64,000 nucleotides of DNA from CAYGSN01 sp964352675 (GCA_964352675.1 CAYGSN010000001.1:1-64000), one strand, 5' to 3'; positions 27,481 to 37,105 are shown, counted from the stretch's first letter. Translations and numbers: made by a program. Notes: generated by a model from the letters alone, not told the origin.

Positions 27481-27980
27481 AAAAAATCCGCCTGCGCCTG
27501 ATTGCAATTTTTTCTTTGGCGGCTCTGCTCGGCGGGGCGCTGCTCTATACCTCACAGAAGGTGCAATATGCCGAAGATAAGGTCGCGGGCCTTCATGCGC
27601 AAATCGCCCAGCAGGAGGAGGAGATACGTGTTCTGAAGGCGGAGTGGGCCTATCTGAATTCCCCTTCGCGACTGGAAAATCTTGCGCGCGATTATACCAA
27701 TCTTGGTCCTGCCGAGGCGCAAAGGATCAGGAGTGATGTCCCGGTGCCTGAAGGGGTTGGGCCGCAGGATGGGCTGGACTTATCCCCGAAGGTTGAGGCG
27801 CAGTCTGTTGGTCTTTCGCCAAGCTCTGGTGTCAGTGTCACGCAATCTGTATCTAGGGAAATCGCCGTTCCTGCGCGTAAGCCGGTTCCGCTTCAACCTG
27901 CAAAAACCAATGATAGCGCCGGCGCGCCCAGAGACTTTTCCTCTATGTTGGAGCGGATTAAAAAAGGCGGTGCGCAATGA
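27477..27980 (+). CDS. ftsL: Cell division protein FtsL
   Basis: 167 residues: a short basic cytoplasmic end, one membrane helix (6-24), then a coiled coil (QKVQYAEDKVAGLHAQIAQ, about 28-60) ending in the family's NSPSRLENLARDY segment, and a poorly conserved proline-rich tail (from about 90) longer than in most FtsL. It forms a divisome complex with FtsB and FtsQ. Recognition rests on position between rsmH and ftsI plus topology. It overlaps both neighbours. Confidence 0.88.
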   Translation: MKKIRLRLIAIFSLAALLGGALLYTSQKVQYAEDKVAGLHAQIAQQEEEIRVLKAEWAYLNSPSRLENLARDYTNLGPAEAQRIRSDVPVPEGVGPQDGLDLSPKVEAQSVGLSPSSGVSVTQSVSREIAVPARKPVPLQPAKTNDSAGAPRDFSSMLERIKKGGAQ

Positions 27981-29689
27981 TCCTGATGAGGCAAAGTCGC
28001 CGCAATGCCGTCAAGATCGCCGGAGAGCGGGGTGCGGTTCTCGATCAGGCGCGCGGGCGTATTGTAATGATGAGCTGTATTTTTATCGTGCTTTATGTGC
28101 TGATGGCCGGGCGTGCGTTTGATTTGTCCGTCATTCAGTCCGGGGTTGGGGAAGATGCGCAGGTCCTTCTGGATCAGAGCTTTGATGGACCGGAAGAAAA
28201 AATCGCTGCCCGCCGCGGGGATGTGTACGACCGCAACGGTATTTTGCTGGCCACCACATTGCAAACGGCTTCGCTTTACGCCGATCCGTATCTGATTTCC
28301 GATCCCAAAGCGGCGGCGCAGGGCTTGGTGGAAATTTTTCCGGATTTAAAATACGGCGATATCCTACAAAAACTGCAAAGCAAAAAGCGTTTCCTCTGGG
28401 TCAAGCGCCAGATCATGCCGGAAGATCAGGCTCGCGTGCTGAAGCTGGGAGAGCCGGGTCTTGTTTTTGAGTACGAGTATAAGCGCATCTATCCACAAGG
28501 GGCGCAGTTGGCTCATCTTCTGGGGTATACCAATATCGACAACACGGGTCTGGCCGGTCTGGAGCGCGGCTTTAATTCCATGTTGGCCAGTGGTCAGGAT
28601 TTAAAGCTGACGGTGGATATGCGTCTGCAACACGCGTTGCGCCGGGAAATGCAAAAGGTGATCAAGGATTTCAGCGCCATCGGCGGGGCTGGCGTTGTTC
28701 TAGATGTCACCAACGGCGATATCCTAGCCGGTGTTTCGCTTCCGGATTTTGATCCCCATGATGCGGGCACCGCGGAAAGCAAGGAAGTCTTCAACCGCTT
28801 GACTCTGGGCGTTTACGAACTTGGCTCCGTCTTCAAGATTTTCTCAACTGCCGCTTTCCTTGAAACGCACGACGTGCCGATGAGCACGACCTTTGATGCC
28901 AGCGAGCCGATCAAGGTCGGGCGCTTCACGATCAATGATTACCACGCCGAAGACCGTATCCTGACCATCCCGGAAGTCTTCATGTATTCCTCCAATATTG
29001 GTTCGGCAATGATGGGCCAGGCCGTAGGCACCGATGTGCTGCGCAGCTTCTATGACGATCTGGGTCTGCTGCGTCCGCTGGATTTTGAAGTCCGGGAAGT
29101 GGCCCAGCCGCTGGTGCCCCAGCCCTGGCGCGAGGTCAACACCTTGACCGCATCCTATGGACACGGTCTTGCGACCACGCCGCTGCAAACCGCTTTGGCG
29201 GCGGCTTCTATTGTGAATGGCGGCACGCTCGTGAAACCGTCCCTGATTTTGAATGGCAATGTTGCGCCATCTGATCTCCGCGTGGTGTCTGAAACAACCG
29301 CCCATCGCATGCGCCAGCTTTTGCGTCTTGTGGTGACGGACGGAACGGGGTCAAAAGCCGATGTGCCAGGCTACCGCGTCGGTGGAAAAACCGGGACGGC
29401 GGAGAAAATCGCCGGGCGCGGTTACGATCAAAAAAAACTGATTTCCTCTTTTATCGCAGCCTTCCCGATCGATGCGCCGCGCTATTTGGTCTTCATCGCG
29501 ATTGACGAACCCAAGGGAACCAAGGCCAGCTTCGGCTATGCCACCGGCGGCTGGGTGGCGGCACCGGCGGTGGCGCGGGTTATTACGGCGATGGGTTCAA
29601 TCCTTGGGCTTGCGCCGCACGATCTTTCGGCTGAGCGGGAAATCAGCGCGCCTCTGAAACAATTTGTTGCAGCGAAGGAGAAGCGATGA
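27977..29689 (+). CDS. ftsI: Septal peptidoglycan transpeptidase FtsI (PBP3)
   Basis: 570 residues, class B penicillin-binding protein. One N-terminal membrane helix (about 34-52), the dimerisation region with RRGDVYDRNGILLA, then transpeptidase motifs: SVFK with the acylated serine (about 283), SSN (YSSNIGSA, about 337) and KTGT (about 470). It cross-links septal peptidoglycan together with FtsW. It overlaps ftsL and murE by four bases each. Confidence 0.96.
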   Translation: MILMRQSRRNAVKIAGERGAVLDQARGRIVMMSCIFIVLYVLMAGRAFDLSVIQSGVGEDAQVLLDQSFDGPEEKIAARRGDVYDRNGILLATTLQTASLYADPYLISDPKAAAQGLVEIFPDLKYGDILQKLQSKKRFLWVKRQIMPEDQARVLKLGEPGLVFEYEYKRIYPQGAQLAHLLGYTNIDNTGLAGLERGFNSMLASGQDLKLTVDMRLQHALRREMQKVIKDFSAIGGAGVVLDVTNGDILAGVSLPDFDPHDAGTAESKEVFNRLTLGVYELGSVFKIFSTAAFLETHDVPMSTTFDASEPIKVGRFTINDYHAEDRILTIPEVFMYSSNIGSAMMGQAVGTDVLRSFYDDLGLLRPLDFEVREVAQPLVPQPWREVNTLTASYGHGLATTPLQTALAAASIVNGGTLVKPSLILNGNVAPSDLRVVSETTAHRMRQLLRLVVTDGTGSKADVPGYRVGGKTGTAEKIAGRGYDQKKLISSFIAAFPIDAPRYLVFIAIDEPKGTKASFGYATGGWVAAPAVARVITAMGSILGLAPHDLSAEREISAPLKQFVAAKEKR

Positions 29690-31140
29690 TGAATTTTGAT
29701 CAGCTCGATATTGCCTCTCTCAAAGGCATCACCCAGGACAGCCGCATGGTCAAGCCGGGCTATCTCTTTGCCGCCTTGCCGGGCCGTAACAGCGATGGCC
29801 GGTATTATATCGAGGATGTGTTGCGCAGCGGTGCTTCCGCCATTCTGGCGCCGCGCGGAACGAAATTGCCCGATGGCGCGAAGGTGGCGTTGATCACGGA
29901 TGACAATCCCCGCCGCGCCTTTGCTCATATCGCTGCAAAATTCTACAGGCGCCAGCCGGAGACGACCGTTGCGGTGAGCGGGACGAACGGCAAAACCTCC
30001 ACAGCGGAATTCATTCGCCAGCTCTGGAAAAGCGCAGGCTATAAATCCGTATCCCTCGGCACGCTCGGTGTGCGCGGCGGTGGGGGGGTGGTGTCCCGCT
30101 CCGGCTCCATGACCACGCCTGATCCGGTATCCCTGCATGCGGAGCTTGCGGATCTGGCCGCGGCCGGTTTTACGCATCTGGCGATGGAGGCATCCTCGCA
30201 CGGGCTGGATCAATACCGGCTGGACGGCGTGAATATAAAGGCGGCAGGTTTTACCAATCTCTCCCGCGACCATATGGATTATCATCCGGATATGGGCGCG
30301 TATTTCACTGCCAAGGCACGCTTGTTCACAGAGATTCTGCAGGAGGACGGTACGGCCATTTTGAACGCCGATGCGCTGGAAGGGCAAAAACTCAGTTCTC
30401 TTATCCGTTCCGGCGGAAAACCTGCAAGGCTCCTGAGTTACGGGTATCAGGGTGCGGATATCCGTATTCTAACGCGCGAGGCCACGCCGCACGGACAGTA
30501 TCTAAAACTGCGCGTTTTTGAGAAAGACTATGATGTTGTCCTGCCGCTGGTCGGCGAGTTCCAGGTCATGAATGTGCTTTGTGCACTGGGTCTTGCCTTG
30601 TCTCAAAACCCGGAAAAGCAGGATGACTTTGTGGCAGCGCTGGAACATCTCAAAGCTGTTCCCGGGCGTTTGCAGCTCGTGCCTGGCCACCCGGAGAATG
30701 CTGGCATATATGTCGATTATGCCCATACGCCCGATGCGCTGGAAAATGTTTTAAGCGCATTGCGTCCTCACACCGACGGGCGGCTGGTTTGTGTGTTTGG
30801 TTGCGGCGGCAGTCGGGATCGCGGCAAGCGTCCGATAATGGGCAGGATTGCTGCTGATCTGGCGGATCATGTCATTGTGACGGACGATAACCCGCGTTCC
30901 GAAGATGCAGCGCAAATCCGCGCGGAGATCCTCAAAGCTGCTCCCGGTGCGGAAGAAATTGGCGGCCGCGCCCAGGCCATTGAGTGCGCGATTGCAAATT
31001 TACAGGCGGGAGATGTGCTGGTGATCGCCGGCAAGGGGCACGAACAGGGACAGATTTTTGAAGGCCGCACGGAACCGTTTGACGATGTAAAAGAGGCAGA
31101 AAAAGCCATAGAAAATATTAACAAGGAGAGAAAAACATGA
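29686..31140 (+). CDS. murE: UDP-MurNAc-L-Ala-D-Glu:meso-diaminopimelate ligase
   Basis: 484 residues. The ATP-binding motif GTNGKTS (about 98), the TTPDP and MEASSHGLDQYRL regions and FTNLSRDHMDYH are present. The DNPR motif (about 400), the usual marker for meso-diaminopimelate rather than lysine, is intact (TDDNPRSED). It adds the third residue of the stem peptide in the cytoplasm. It overlaps ftsI and the following murF-position gene. Confidence 0.96.
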   Translation: MMNFDQLDIASLKGITQDSRMVKPGYLFAALPGRNSDGRYYIEDVLRSGASAILAPRGTKLPDGAKVALITDDNPRRAFAHIAAKFYRRQPETTVAVSGTNGKTSTAEFIRQLWKSAGYKSVSLGTLGVRGGGGVVSRSGSMTTPDPVSLHAELADLAAAGFTHLAMEASSHGLDQYRLDGVNIKAAGFTNLSRDHMDYHPDMGAYFTAKARLFTEILQEDGTAILNADALEGQKLSSLIRSGGKPARLLSYGYQGADIRILTREATPHGQYLKLRVFEKDYDVVLPLVGEFQVMNVLCALGLALSQNPEKQDDFVAALEHLKAVPGRLQLVPGHPENAGIYVDYAHTPDALENVLSALRPHTDGRLVCVFGCGGSRDRGKRPIMGRIAADLADHVIVTDDNPRSEDAAQIRAEILKAAPGAEEIGGRAQAIECAIANLQAGDVLVIAGKGHEQGQIFEGRTEPFDDVKEAEKAIENINKERKT

Positions 31141-32396
31141 GACCTCAATCCATTTTATGGTGTAGCCGTGAGGCGGCGATTATAACCGGCGGGCAAAACT
31201 CAGCGGAGTGGCAGGCCACGGGAATTTCTCTCAATATCGAGAAGATGCAGCCTGGGGATCTGTTCATTGCCGGGCCGAATGATAATTTGAAAGAGGTTTG
31301 GGAAAAAGGCGCAGCGGCAGTTTTGACGGATGAATCCGCTGCTGTTCATCCTTGCCTCCCGATTTTAAAAGTGCGGGATGTGTATGTGGCTCTGCGCCAG
31401 CTTGCGGCGGCGGCGCGGTTCCGCACACATGGTCTGGTAATTGCCGTACAGGGCCGGCAGGACCGCAAAGATTTGGCAGGGCTTCTCTCTATCACCTCCG
31501 GCGTGCATGAGGGCGGAAAACATCTCTCACGCGGGTTAGCCTCCATGCCTGAAGATATTTGCTATGGCGTGTTTTCTTTCTCTCCCTCCGTGCGTCCGGA
31601 TGTTGCGGTGATAACCGACGGCCGTGCGGCCCTGCAAAATACGGTGATTGAAAGCTTGCCCGATCACGGTATCGTCTTTCTGAATGCCGAGGATCCGGAT
31701 TTCGTGGCGGTGATGGCCCGTGCCAAAGCGTCTGGCATTCGCAATATTTTTACATTTGGCCGGGCGGAGTTTGCCGATGCCCGTATCCGCGAACATATCT
31801 GCGGTGCAAACGGCCAGCGCCTGCATCTCGATATTTGTGGCGAAGAGGTGAGCTTTAACCTGTCCAGCGGCTTTAACAATCCGGCGGCGTTGCTGGCGAC
31901 CTGCCTGATGCTGAAAGCAGGGGATCAGTCGCTCCAGCGCTATGCCCGCTGGCTCTCCGCCAGTGTACGCCAGGCCAGCCTGTCCAAAACCAATATCCAG
32001 CTTTTCGAAGCCACCGCTCAGGTGCGCGAAGCCGCGGGGATGAGTGCGATTTTCCAGGTCAAACAGCGTATAGATTACGGCGCGGCGCGCCGGACATTGG
32101 TGCTGGATAATGTGCGCCCTCCCTCTATGCCTGCGGTTTCGGCGCGGCTGATCGATATTCCCAACCGTCTCAATTCCCAGGAACTGGTCTGGGCGCATAA
32201 AGAAGTGTCATGGATGCCGAATGAGCGTGCCGGGAATGTTTTGAATACACCGTCCCGCCGGTTGGAAAAAATTGTGCCCGATGTGCTTGTGCCCGGCGAT
32301 TTTGTCGTGTTTAAAGAGATCTGGAATAAATCCTGCGCTGTATTTGAACAGGCTTTAAGACTGGTCCCTGCGGCCACAGCCAGACAAGGATCTTAA
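31137..32396 (+). CDS. Degenerate MurF homologue at the murF position, P-loop lost
   Basis: 419 residues, uninterrupted. MurF-like layout remains: an N-terminal domain with SLNIEKMQPGDLFIA and AAAVLTDE, a central IARPDVAVIT-like stretch (VRPDVAVITDG) and a C-terminal VLVPGDFVVFK segment resembling the D-x-VLVKGS end of MurF. But the ATP-binding GxxGKT site reads AVQGRQDRKDLAG (about 103-115), the EMG glutamate region reads FSFSPS, and the NANP substrate motif is not recognisable. It is therefore probably not an active ligase. The frame is intact and couples to murE and mraY, so it may be a pseudoenzyme kept for a structural role, or an early stage of loss. Confidence 0.8.
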   Translation: MRPQSILWCSREAAIITGGQNSAEWQATGISLNIEKMQPGDLFIAGPNDNLKEVWEKGAAAVLTDESAAVHPCLPILKVRDVYVALRQLAAAARFRTHGLVIAVQGRQDRKDLAGLLSITSGVHEGGKHLSRGLASMPEDICYGVFSFSPSVRPDVAVITDGRAALQNTVIESLPDHGIVFLNAEDPDFVAVMARAKASGIRNIFTFGRAEFADARIREHICGANGQRLHLDICGEEVSFNLSSGFNNPAALLATCLMLKAGDQSLQRYARWLSASVRQASLSKTNIQLFEATAQVREAAGMSAIFQVKQRIDYGAARRTLVLDNVRPPSMPAVSARLIDIPNRLNSQELVWAHKEVSWMPNERAGNVLNTPSRRLEKIVPDVLVPGDFVVFKEIWNKSCAVFEQALRLVPAATARQGS

Positions 32397-32399
32397 CTC

Positions 32400-33485
32400 A
32401 TGCTTTATCATTTGCTCACACCGCTTGCCGTTGATTTCAAGGTTTTCAACCTGTTTAATTATCTCACCTTCCGCACTGGCGGGGCGATCATGACCGCTCT
32501 GCTGATTTGTTTTTTCATGGCACCGCATCTGATCCGCTGGCTGAAACGCAAACAGGCGGGTTCCAGCAATATTCGTGAATATCTGGAGGAGGCCCACGCC
32601 GCAAAGGCTGGCACCCCCACCATGGGCGGGTTGATGATTTTGATTTCCGTCTCGGTCTCGACATTGCTTTGGGCTAATCTGTCCAACCCGTTTATCTGGT
32701 TGGCGCTTCTGGTTATGATTGGATACGGGTTGATCGGTTTTGCAGATGACTATTTAAAACTGACCAAGAAAAATACCAAAGGCTTGTCCGGCCGCCTGAA
32801 AATCCTGGGGCAGGTGGCGTTCGGACTCGTGGCTGTTCTGGGTATGATGTATTTCACGCCCGATCACCTGGCGACCCATATCGCTATTCCATTTTTCAAG
32901 GAGCTATTCATTGATATAGGCATTGGTTTTGTGCTCTGGGGGTTGTTTGTAATTATTGGCTCATCGAATGCGGTGAACTTGACGGATGGTCTTGATGGTC
33001 TTGCGATTGTGCCTGTCGCCATTGCGGCAGCCTGTTTCGGTCTTATCTGTTACATTGTTGGCCGTGCGGATTTCACCGAATATTTGCAAATCGCCTATGT
33101 TCCTGGTGCGGGAGAGCTTGCCATTCTTTGCGGCGCATTGATCGGCGGGGCAATGGGGTTTCTCTGGTATAACGCGCCCCCGGCGATGATCTTTATGGGC
33201 GATACAGGCTCGCTCGCCATGGGTGGAGTGCTGGGCAGTATTGCCGTGATGGTTAAACATGAGTTGGTGCTAGCGATTATCGGCGGGTTGTTCGTGTTGG
33301 AAACTGTCTCCGTCATTGTGCAGGTTGTCTCATTCAAGCTCACCGGGAAACGCGTTTTTGCCATGGCACCGCTGCATCATCATTTTGAGAAAAAAGGGTG
33401 GAGCGAACCCACAATCGTCATCCGCTTTTGGATCATCGCAGTGATCCTGGCGCTGATCGGATTGAGCACATTAAAGCTGAGGTAA
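32400..33485 (+). CDS. mraY: Phospho-MurNAc-pentapeptide transferase
   Basis: 361 residues, about ten membrane helices. Catalytic motifs GFADDYLKL (about 117) and NLTDGLDGL (about 198) and the histidine loop MAPLHHHFEKKGW are intact, as is AGTPTMGG near the N-terminus. It transfers phospho-MurNAc-pentapeptide to undecaprenyl phosphate to form lipid I. It starts three bases after the preceding stop. The last bases (GAGG) serve as a plausible ribosome site for murD. Confidence 0.97.
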   Translation: MLYHLLTPLAVDFKVFNLFNYLTFRTGGAIMTALLICFFMAPHLIRWLKRKQAGSSNIREYLEEAHAAKAGTPTMGGLMILISVSVSTLLWANLSNPFIWLALLVMIGYGLIGFADDYLKLTKKNTKGLSGRLKILGQVAFGLVAVLGMMYFTPDHLATHIAIPFFKELFIDIGIGFVLWGLFVIIGSSNAVNLTDGLDGLAIVPVAIAAACFGLICYIVGRADFTEYLQIAYVPGAGELAILCGALIGGAMGFLWYNAPPAMIFMGDTGSLAMGGVLGSIAVMVKHELVLAIIGGLFVLETVSVIVQVVSFKLTGKRVFAMAPLHHHFEKKGWSEPTIVIRFWIIAVILALIGLSTLKLR

Positions 33486-33491
33486 AGTCCC

Positions 33492-34784
33492 ATTTCTGAA
33501 AATCTAGCCATAAATAGCCAAAAACCAATCGCCGTTTTCGGGCTGGGGATTTCGAATATTTCGGCCATCAAATGGCTTGTGAAAAATGGGTATTCCGTGA
33601 TTGCCTGGGATGATAACGTAAAGGCACGGGATCAGCTTCTTGCTCTTAATCTTGATCCGAAAAACCTAAATATTTCAGAACTTTCCCCTACCAATATTGC
33701 ATTATGTAAAGTATTGATTTTAGCGCCAGGAATACCCTTATCTCACCCCACGGTTCTGGCGGCGCAGGAGGCGGGCCTTGAAATTATCTGCGATATTGAG
33801 CTGTACTTCCGTACGCATACAGCAGTGCAAGTCATTGGAATCACAGGAACAAATGGAAAATCGACCACCACGGCGCTGCTCACACATACGCTGCAGAATC
33901 TGGGCGCGACGGCGCTCATGGCTGGTAATATCGGTACACCTATTTTCGATTTATCGCCGCAAGGGGGAGAGATTTTTGTGCTCGAACTCTCTTCTTTCCA
34001 GCTCGAGCTCTGCCCTTATTTTCACCCTGATATCAGTGTGTTATTGAATATTACGCCCGACCATCTGGACCGCCACGGCACGATGGAGGCGTATGTGGCG
34101 GCCAAGGCCCGCATTTTTGAAGGGCCGGGAAAGGCCATCATTACAGGCCAAGACAGACATTCTCAACAAACACTACATTATGTAAAATTAAAGGGGGAGA
34201 GGCAGGTTATCGTAGTTGAAGAAAGCTGCGCGATAGAAGAAACAGCTGCATTAAGAGGCCCCCACAACATCCAGAATATGCAAGCCGCTTATGCGGTGTG
34301 CCGGGAACTCGGCTATGAACCAGATCAAATCTTGGATGCATTTGAGAGCTTCCCCGGCCTGCCGCACCGGCAATATCCCGTACGTACAATCGGTCCCGTG
34401 AGCTTCATCAATGACAGTAAGGCCACCAATGCCGAAGCAACCTCTAAGGCCTTGAACAGCTTTGATCATATCTACTGGATCGTGGGTGGGCAGGGTAAAG
34501 AGGGCGGTTTACAGGGGCTGGAGCCATATGTGCCGCGCATCCATCATGCCTTTGTTATCGGGGAGTCTGTGGATGATTTCACAGGCTGGCTGGAGAAAAA
34601 CTCTGTGCCTTTCACGATTAATGGTACATTGGACAAAGCCGTGCAGGAGGCATACGCGGCGGCCATCGGTGAAAACCGCGCAGCCGTTGTTTTGCTTTCC
34701 CCCGCCGCGGCGTCCTACGACCAGTATCAAAATTTCGAAAAACGGGGTGAGAACTTCACCCAACTTGTTGAAAAACTGAAATAA
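33492..34784 (+). CDS. murD: UDP-MurNAc-L-Ala:D-glutamate ligase, probably starting at ATT
   Basis: 430 residues if translation begins at ATT 33492. The frame before the first GTG (33579) encodes PIAVFGLGISNISAIKWL, the conserved N-terminal Rossmann motif of MurD, so that GTG cannot be the true start. Between the mraY stop and this motif there is no in-frame ATG, GTG or TTG; ATT at 33492 has GAGG nine bases upstream. Further motifs: GITGTNGKSTT (ATP), ELSSFQLE, NITPDHLDRHG and NDSKATNAEAT. It adds D-glutamate to UDP-MurNAc-L-Ala. Confidence 0.88.
   Translation: MSENLAINSQKPIAVFGLGISNISAIKWLVKNGYSVIAWDDNVKARDQLLALNLDPKNLNISELSPTNIALCKVLILAPGIPLSHPTVLAAQEAGLEIICDIELYFRTHTAVQVIGITGTNGKSTTTALLTHTLQNLGATALMAGNIGTPIFDLSPQGGEIFVLELSSFQLELCPYFHPDISVLLNITPDHLDRHGTMEAYVAAKARIFEGPGKAIITGQDRHSQQTLHYVKLKGERQVIVVEESCAIEETAALRGPHNIQNMQAAYAVCRELGYEPDQILDAFESFPGLPHRQYPVRTIGPVSFINDSKATNAEATSKALNSFDHIYWIVGGQGKEGGLQGLEPYVPRIHHAFVIGESVDDFTGWLEKNSVPFTINGTLDKAVQEAYAAAIGENRAAVVLLSPAAASYDQYQNFEKRGENFTQLVEKLK
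33701..33711 (+). repeat. Short interspersed motif, copy B (inside murD)
   Basis: ATTATGTAAAG, preceded by TATTGC; the 16 bases TATTGCATTATGTAAA also occur at copy A. The right half of the motif is not shared, so this copy is the weakest of the four. Confidence 0.25.
34177..34197 (+). repeat. Short interspersed motif, copy C (inside murD)
   Basis: ATTATGTAAAATT followed by AAA and GGGGG. Copy D (reverse strand at 52101-52124, inside ligA) has the same 13-mer followed by GAAAA and GGGGG. The two are read in different frames and strands, so protein conservation does not explain the likeness. Confidence 0.45.
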
Positions 34785-34788
34785 TTTC

Positions 34789-35955
34789 ATGTCCTTTTTT
34801 TCCCGTACAGACCGATCTTTTCTTGCCCGCTGGTGGTGGACTGTGGATCGCGGGCTATTGGGCGCCTTCCTGATCCTGATGTTGTTCGGGGTTGTGCTGG
34901 TCGCCACGGCCAGCCCGCCAGTGGCGGAACATCTCGGGCTTGGCTCGTTTCATTTCCTGATCCGGCATGTGATTATGCTGGTCCCGGCGCTTATCATTAT
35001 GTTGTGCGTTTCGATGCTGGAGCCTCGGCAGGTTTGGCGCTTAGGTTCAATCGTTTTCATCGGCAGTATTATTGCCATGGTCCTTGTCCTGCTGACCGGC
35101 ATGGAAATCAAGGGCGCGCAGCGCTGGCTGCATGTCGCCGGATTTTCACTCCAGCCCAGTGAATTTCTTAAGCCCGCCTTTGCCGTCTGTGCGGCGTGGT
35201 TTATGGCGTTGCAGAAAAACAAGGAAGCGATCCCCGGTTATGCTGTGGCGGCGGGTCTATACGGTCTTTGCGTGTGTTTGTTGTTGATGCAGCCGGATCT
35301 GGGGATGACGGTAGTGCTCACCACCATCTGGGCGGCGCAGATTTTTCTGGCGGGTTTTCCGTTTCGCCTTCTGTTCCTTATAGCAGCGGGCGGAATAGCG
35401 GGAATTGCTGGTGCTTATTTCTCTTTTGATCACGTCCACAGCCGGATCAACCGTTTCCTGAACCCAGAAAGCGGGGATAATTATCAGGTGCAGAAATCTC
35501 TGGAAGCCTTTAGCAATGGCGGAATTTTCGGCACCGGTCCGGGGCAGGGCACGGTCAAGCTTGGTCTGCCGGATGCGCATGCGGATTTTATATTTTCTGT
35601 GGCAGGGGAGGAACTGGGCCTGCTCTTCGTCCTGGTTATTATTTTTGTCTTCGGGTTTATTGTCTTCAAGGGGTTTAACCGTCTCGTTGAAAGCGAAAAT
35701 TTATTTGCAGTGCTGGCCGTTGGCGGTGTATTAACCATGTTCGGGTTTCAGGCTCTGGTGCATATGGGTTCGAGCCTGAACATTTTACCAGCAAAGGGAA
35801 TGACTTTGCCGTTCATAAGTTACGGTGGTTCATCCTTGATGGCGCTGGGATTTTCGGCCGGGATCATTCTATCCCTGACGCGCAGGCAGGGCCGACAGGG
35901 CGTATCGCGTTACGGGATGTCCCTGAATATGCGCTCAAAGAAAGCTTTAAATTGA
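34789..35955 (+). CDS. ftsW: Septal peptidoglycan glycosyltransferase FtsW
   Basis: 388 residues, SEDS family, about ten membrane helices. Family stretches include GAQRWLHVAGFSLQPSEFLK, LLMQPDLGMTVV, GGIFGTGPGQGTVKLGLPD with the following AHADFIFSVAGEELG, and the C-terminal LPFISYGGSSLMALG. It polymerises lipid II at the septum together with FtsI. The start is four bases after murD. Confidence 0.96.
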   Translation: MSFFSRTDRSFLARWWWTVDRGLLGAFLILMLFGVVLVATASPPVAEHLGLGSFHFLIRHVIMLVPALIIMLCVSMLEPRQVWRLGSIVFIGSIIAMVLVLLTGMEIKGAQRWLHVAGFSLQPSEFLKPAFAVCAAWFMALQKNKEAIPGYAVAAGLYGLCVCLLLMQPDLGMTVVLTTIWAAQIFLAGFPFRLLFLIAAGGIAGIAGAYFSFDHVHSRINRFLNPESGDNYQVQKSLEAFSNGGIFGTGPGQGTVKLGLPDAHADFIFSVAGEELGLLFVLVIIFVFGFIVFKGFNRLVESENLFAVLAVGGVLTMFGFQALVHMGSSLNILPAKGMTLPFISYGGSSLMALGFSAGIILSLTRRQGRQGVSRYGMSLNMRSKKALN

Positions 35956-35965
35956 GTTGGAAAAT

Positions 35966-37081
35966 ATGAGTGAGAGCAACAAGAAACCTTATATCATTTT
36001 GAGCGCCGGCGGCACGGGCGGGCATATGACTCCGGCGCAGGCGCTGGGCCGCGATTTGCTCTCACGCGGCTACGAGGTGGCGCTGATAACCGATGAGCGC
36101 GGGCTGAAATACCGATCAATGTTTGAAGGCATTAAGATTCATACAATTCGCGCCGGAACGTTGGGCGCAGGCATATGGGGCAAGGTGAAGGGGCTGACCA
36201 ACCTCTCGGTCGGTGTTATACAGGCCTTCCGGATTTTATCACAAAAGCGCCCGGATATGGTTGTCGGGTTCGGCGGATATCCATCAGTGCCCGGCGTCTA
36301 TGCCGCGCAGAAAATGAAAATCCCGACTGTAATCCACGAGCAAAACGCGATTATCGGACGTGCCAATGCGTATCTGGCCGGTCGGGCGGAGCGTATTGCG
36401 ATATCCCTGCCGGATCTGCAGGGGCTGGATGAAACCGAAAAGGCGCGTGCGGTTTTTACAGGAAATCCGGTGCGCGCCGATATCTCGGATCTTTATACCG
36501 AGCCGTACCCCGGCTTTGGGCAGGACGGGCCTTTGTGCATATTGGTGATGGGCGGATCGCTGGGGGCAACGGTTTTCAGTGATGTGGTGCCCCAGGCTTT
36601 GACGAAGCTGTCTGGCGAATACCGTGAACGCTTGCATGTTGTACAGCAATGCCGGGAAGAGGATCTGGACCGTGTTCGCGCCGTTTACAGGGAGGCCGGG
36701 ATCGAGTGTGATCTGGCTCCGTTTTTTGATGATGTGCCGAAATTGCTGGCCCGCGCGCATCTTTTTATTGGCCGTTCGGGCGCGAGCACGGTTGCGGAGC
36801 TGGCCACGGCGGGACGTCCGGCGATCTTTGTTCCCTATCCGCATCACAAGGATCAGCAGCAGAAAATTAACGCCGATTCCATCGCCGATGTCGGCGGGGC
36901 CTGGGTGATGACGGAGAACGGCTTTACGCCTGATACGCTGTTGGCGCGGATCGAGACGTTCTTCCAAAATCCGTCAACCTTGTTTAAAGCGGCGGAAAAG
37001 GCTAGAACATGCGGGAAGCCCGATGCCGCCAGGAAGCTTGGTAATCTGGTTACCGCATTGGTGAGCGGCTGGGGCGAATAG
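35966..37081 (+). CDS. murG: Lipid II synthase MurG (GlcNAc transferase)
   Basis: 371 residues, GT28 glycosyltransferase. Motifs: SAGGTGGHMTPAQAL at the N-terminus, VGFGGYPSVPG, HEQNAIIGRANAYL, MGGSLGA and GRSGASTVAEL, with a C-terminal YPHHKDQQQK sugar-nucleotide region. It adds GlcNAc to lipid I on the cytoplasmic face. ATG at 35966 has a GGA-containing site just upstream; an in-frame TTG at 35957 would add three residues. Confidence 0.96.
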   Translation: MSESNKKPYIILSAGGTGGHMTPAQALGRDLLSRGYEVALITDERGLKYRSMFEGIKIHTIRAGTLGAGIWGKVKGLTNLSVGVIQAFRILSQKRPDMVVGFGGYPSVPGVYAAQKMKIPTVIHEQNAIIGRANAYLAGRAERIAISLPDLQGLDETEKARAVFTGNPVRADISDLYTEPYPGFGQDGPLCILVMGGSLGATVFSDVVPQALTKLSGEYRERLHVVQQCREEDLDRVRAVYREAGIECDLAPFFDDVPKLLARAHLFIGRSGASTVAELATAGRPAIFVPYPHHKDQQQKINADSIADVGGAWVMTENGFTPDTLLARIETFFQNPSTLFKAAEKARTCGKPDAARKLGNLVTALVSGWGE

Positions 37082-37105
37082 AATTTAATAAGGGGTATGA
37101 ACCGT

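Noticed and set aside
33579..34784. murD starting at GTG 33579
   Set aside because: It would remove the conserved nucleotide-binding N-terminus, which is encoded in frame just upstream.
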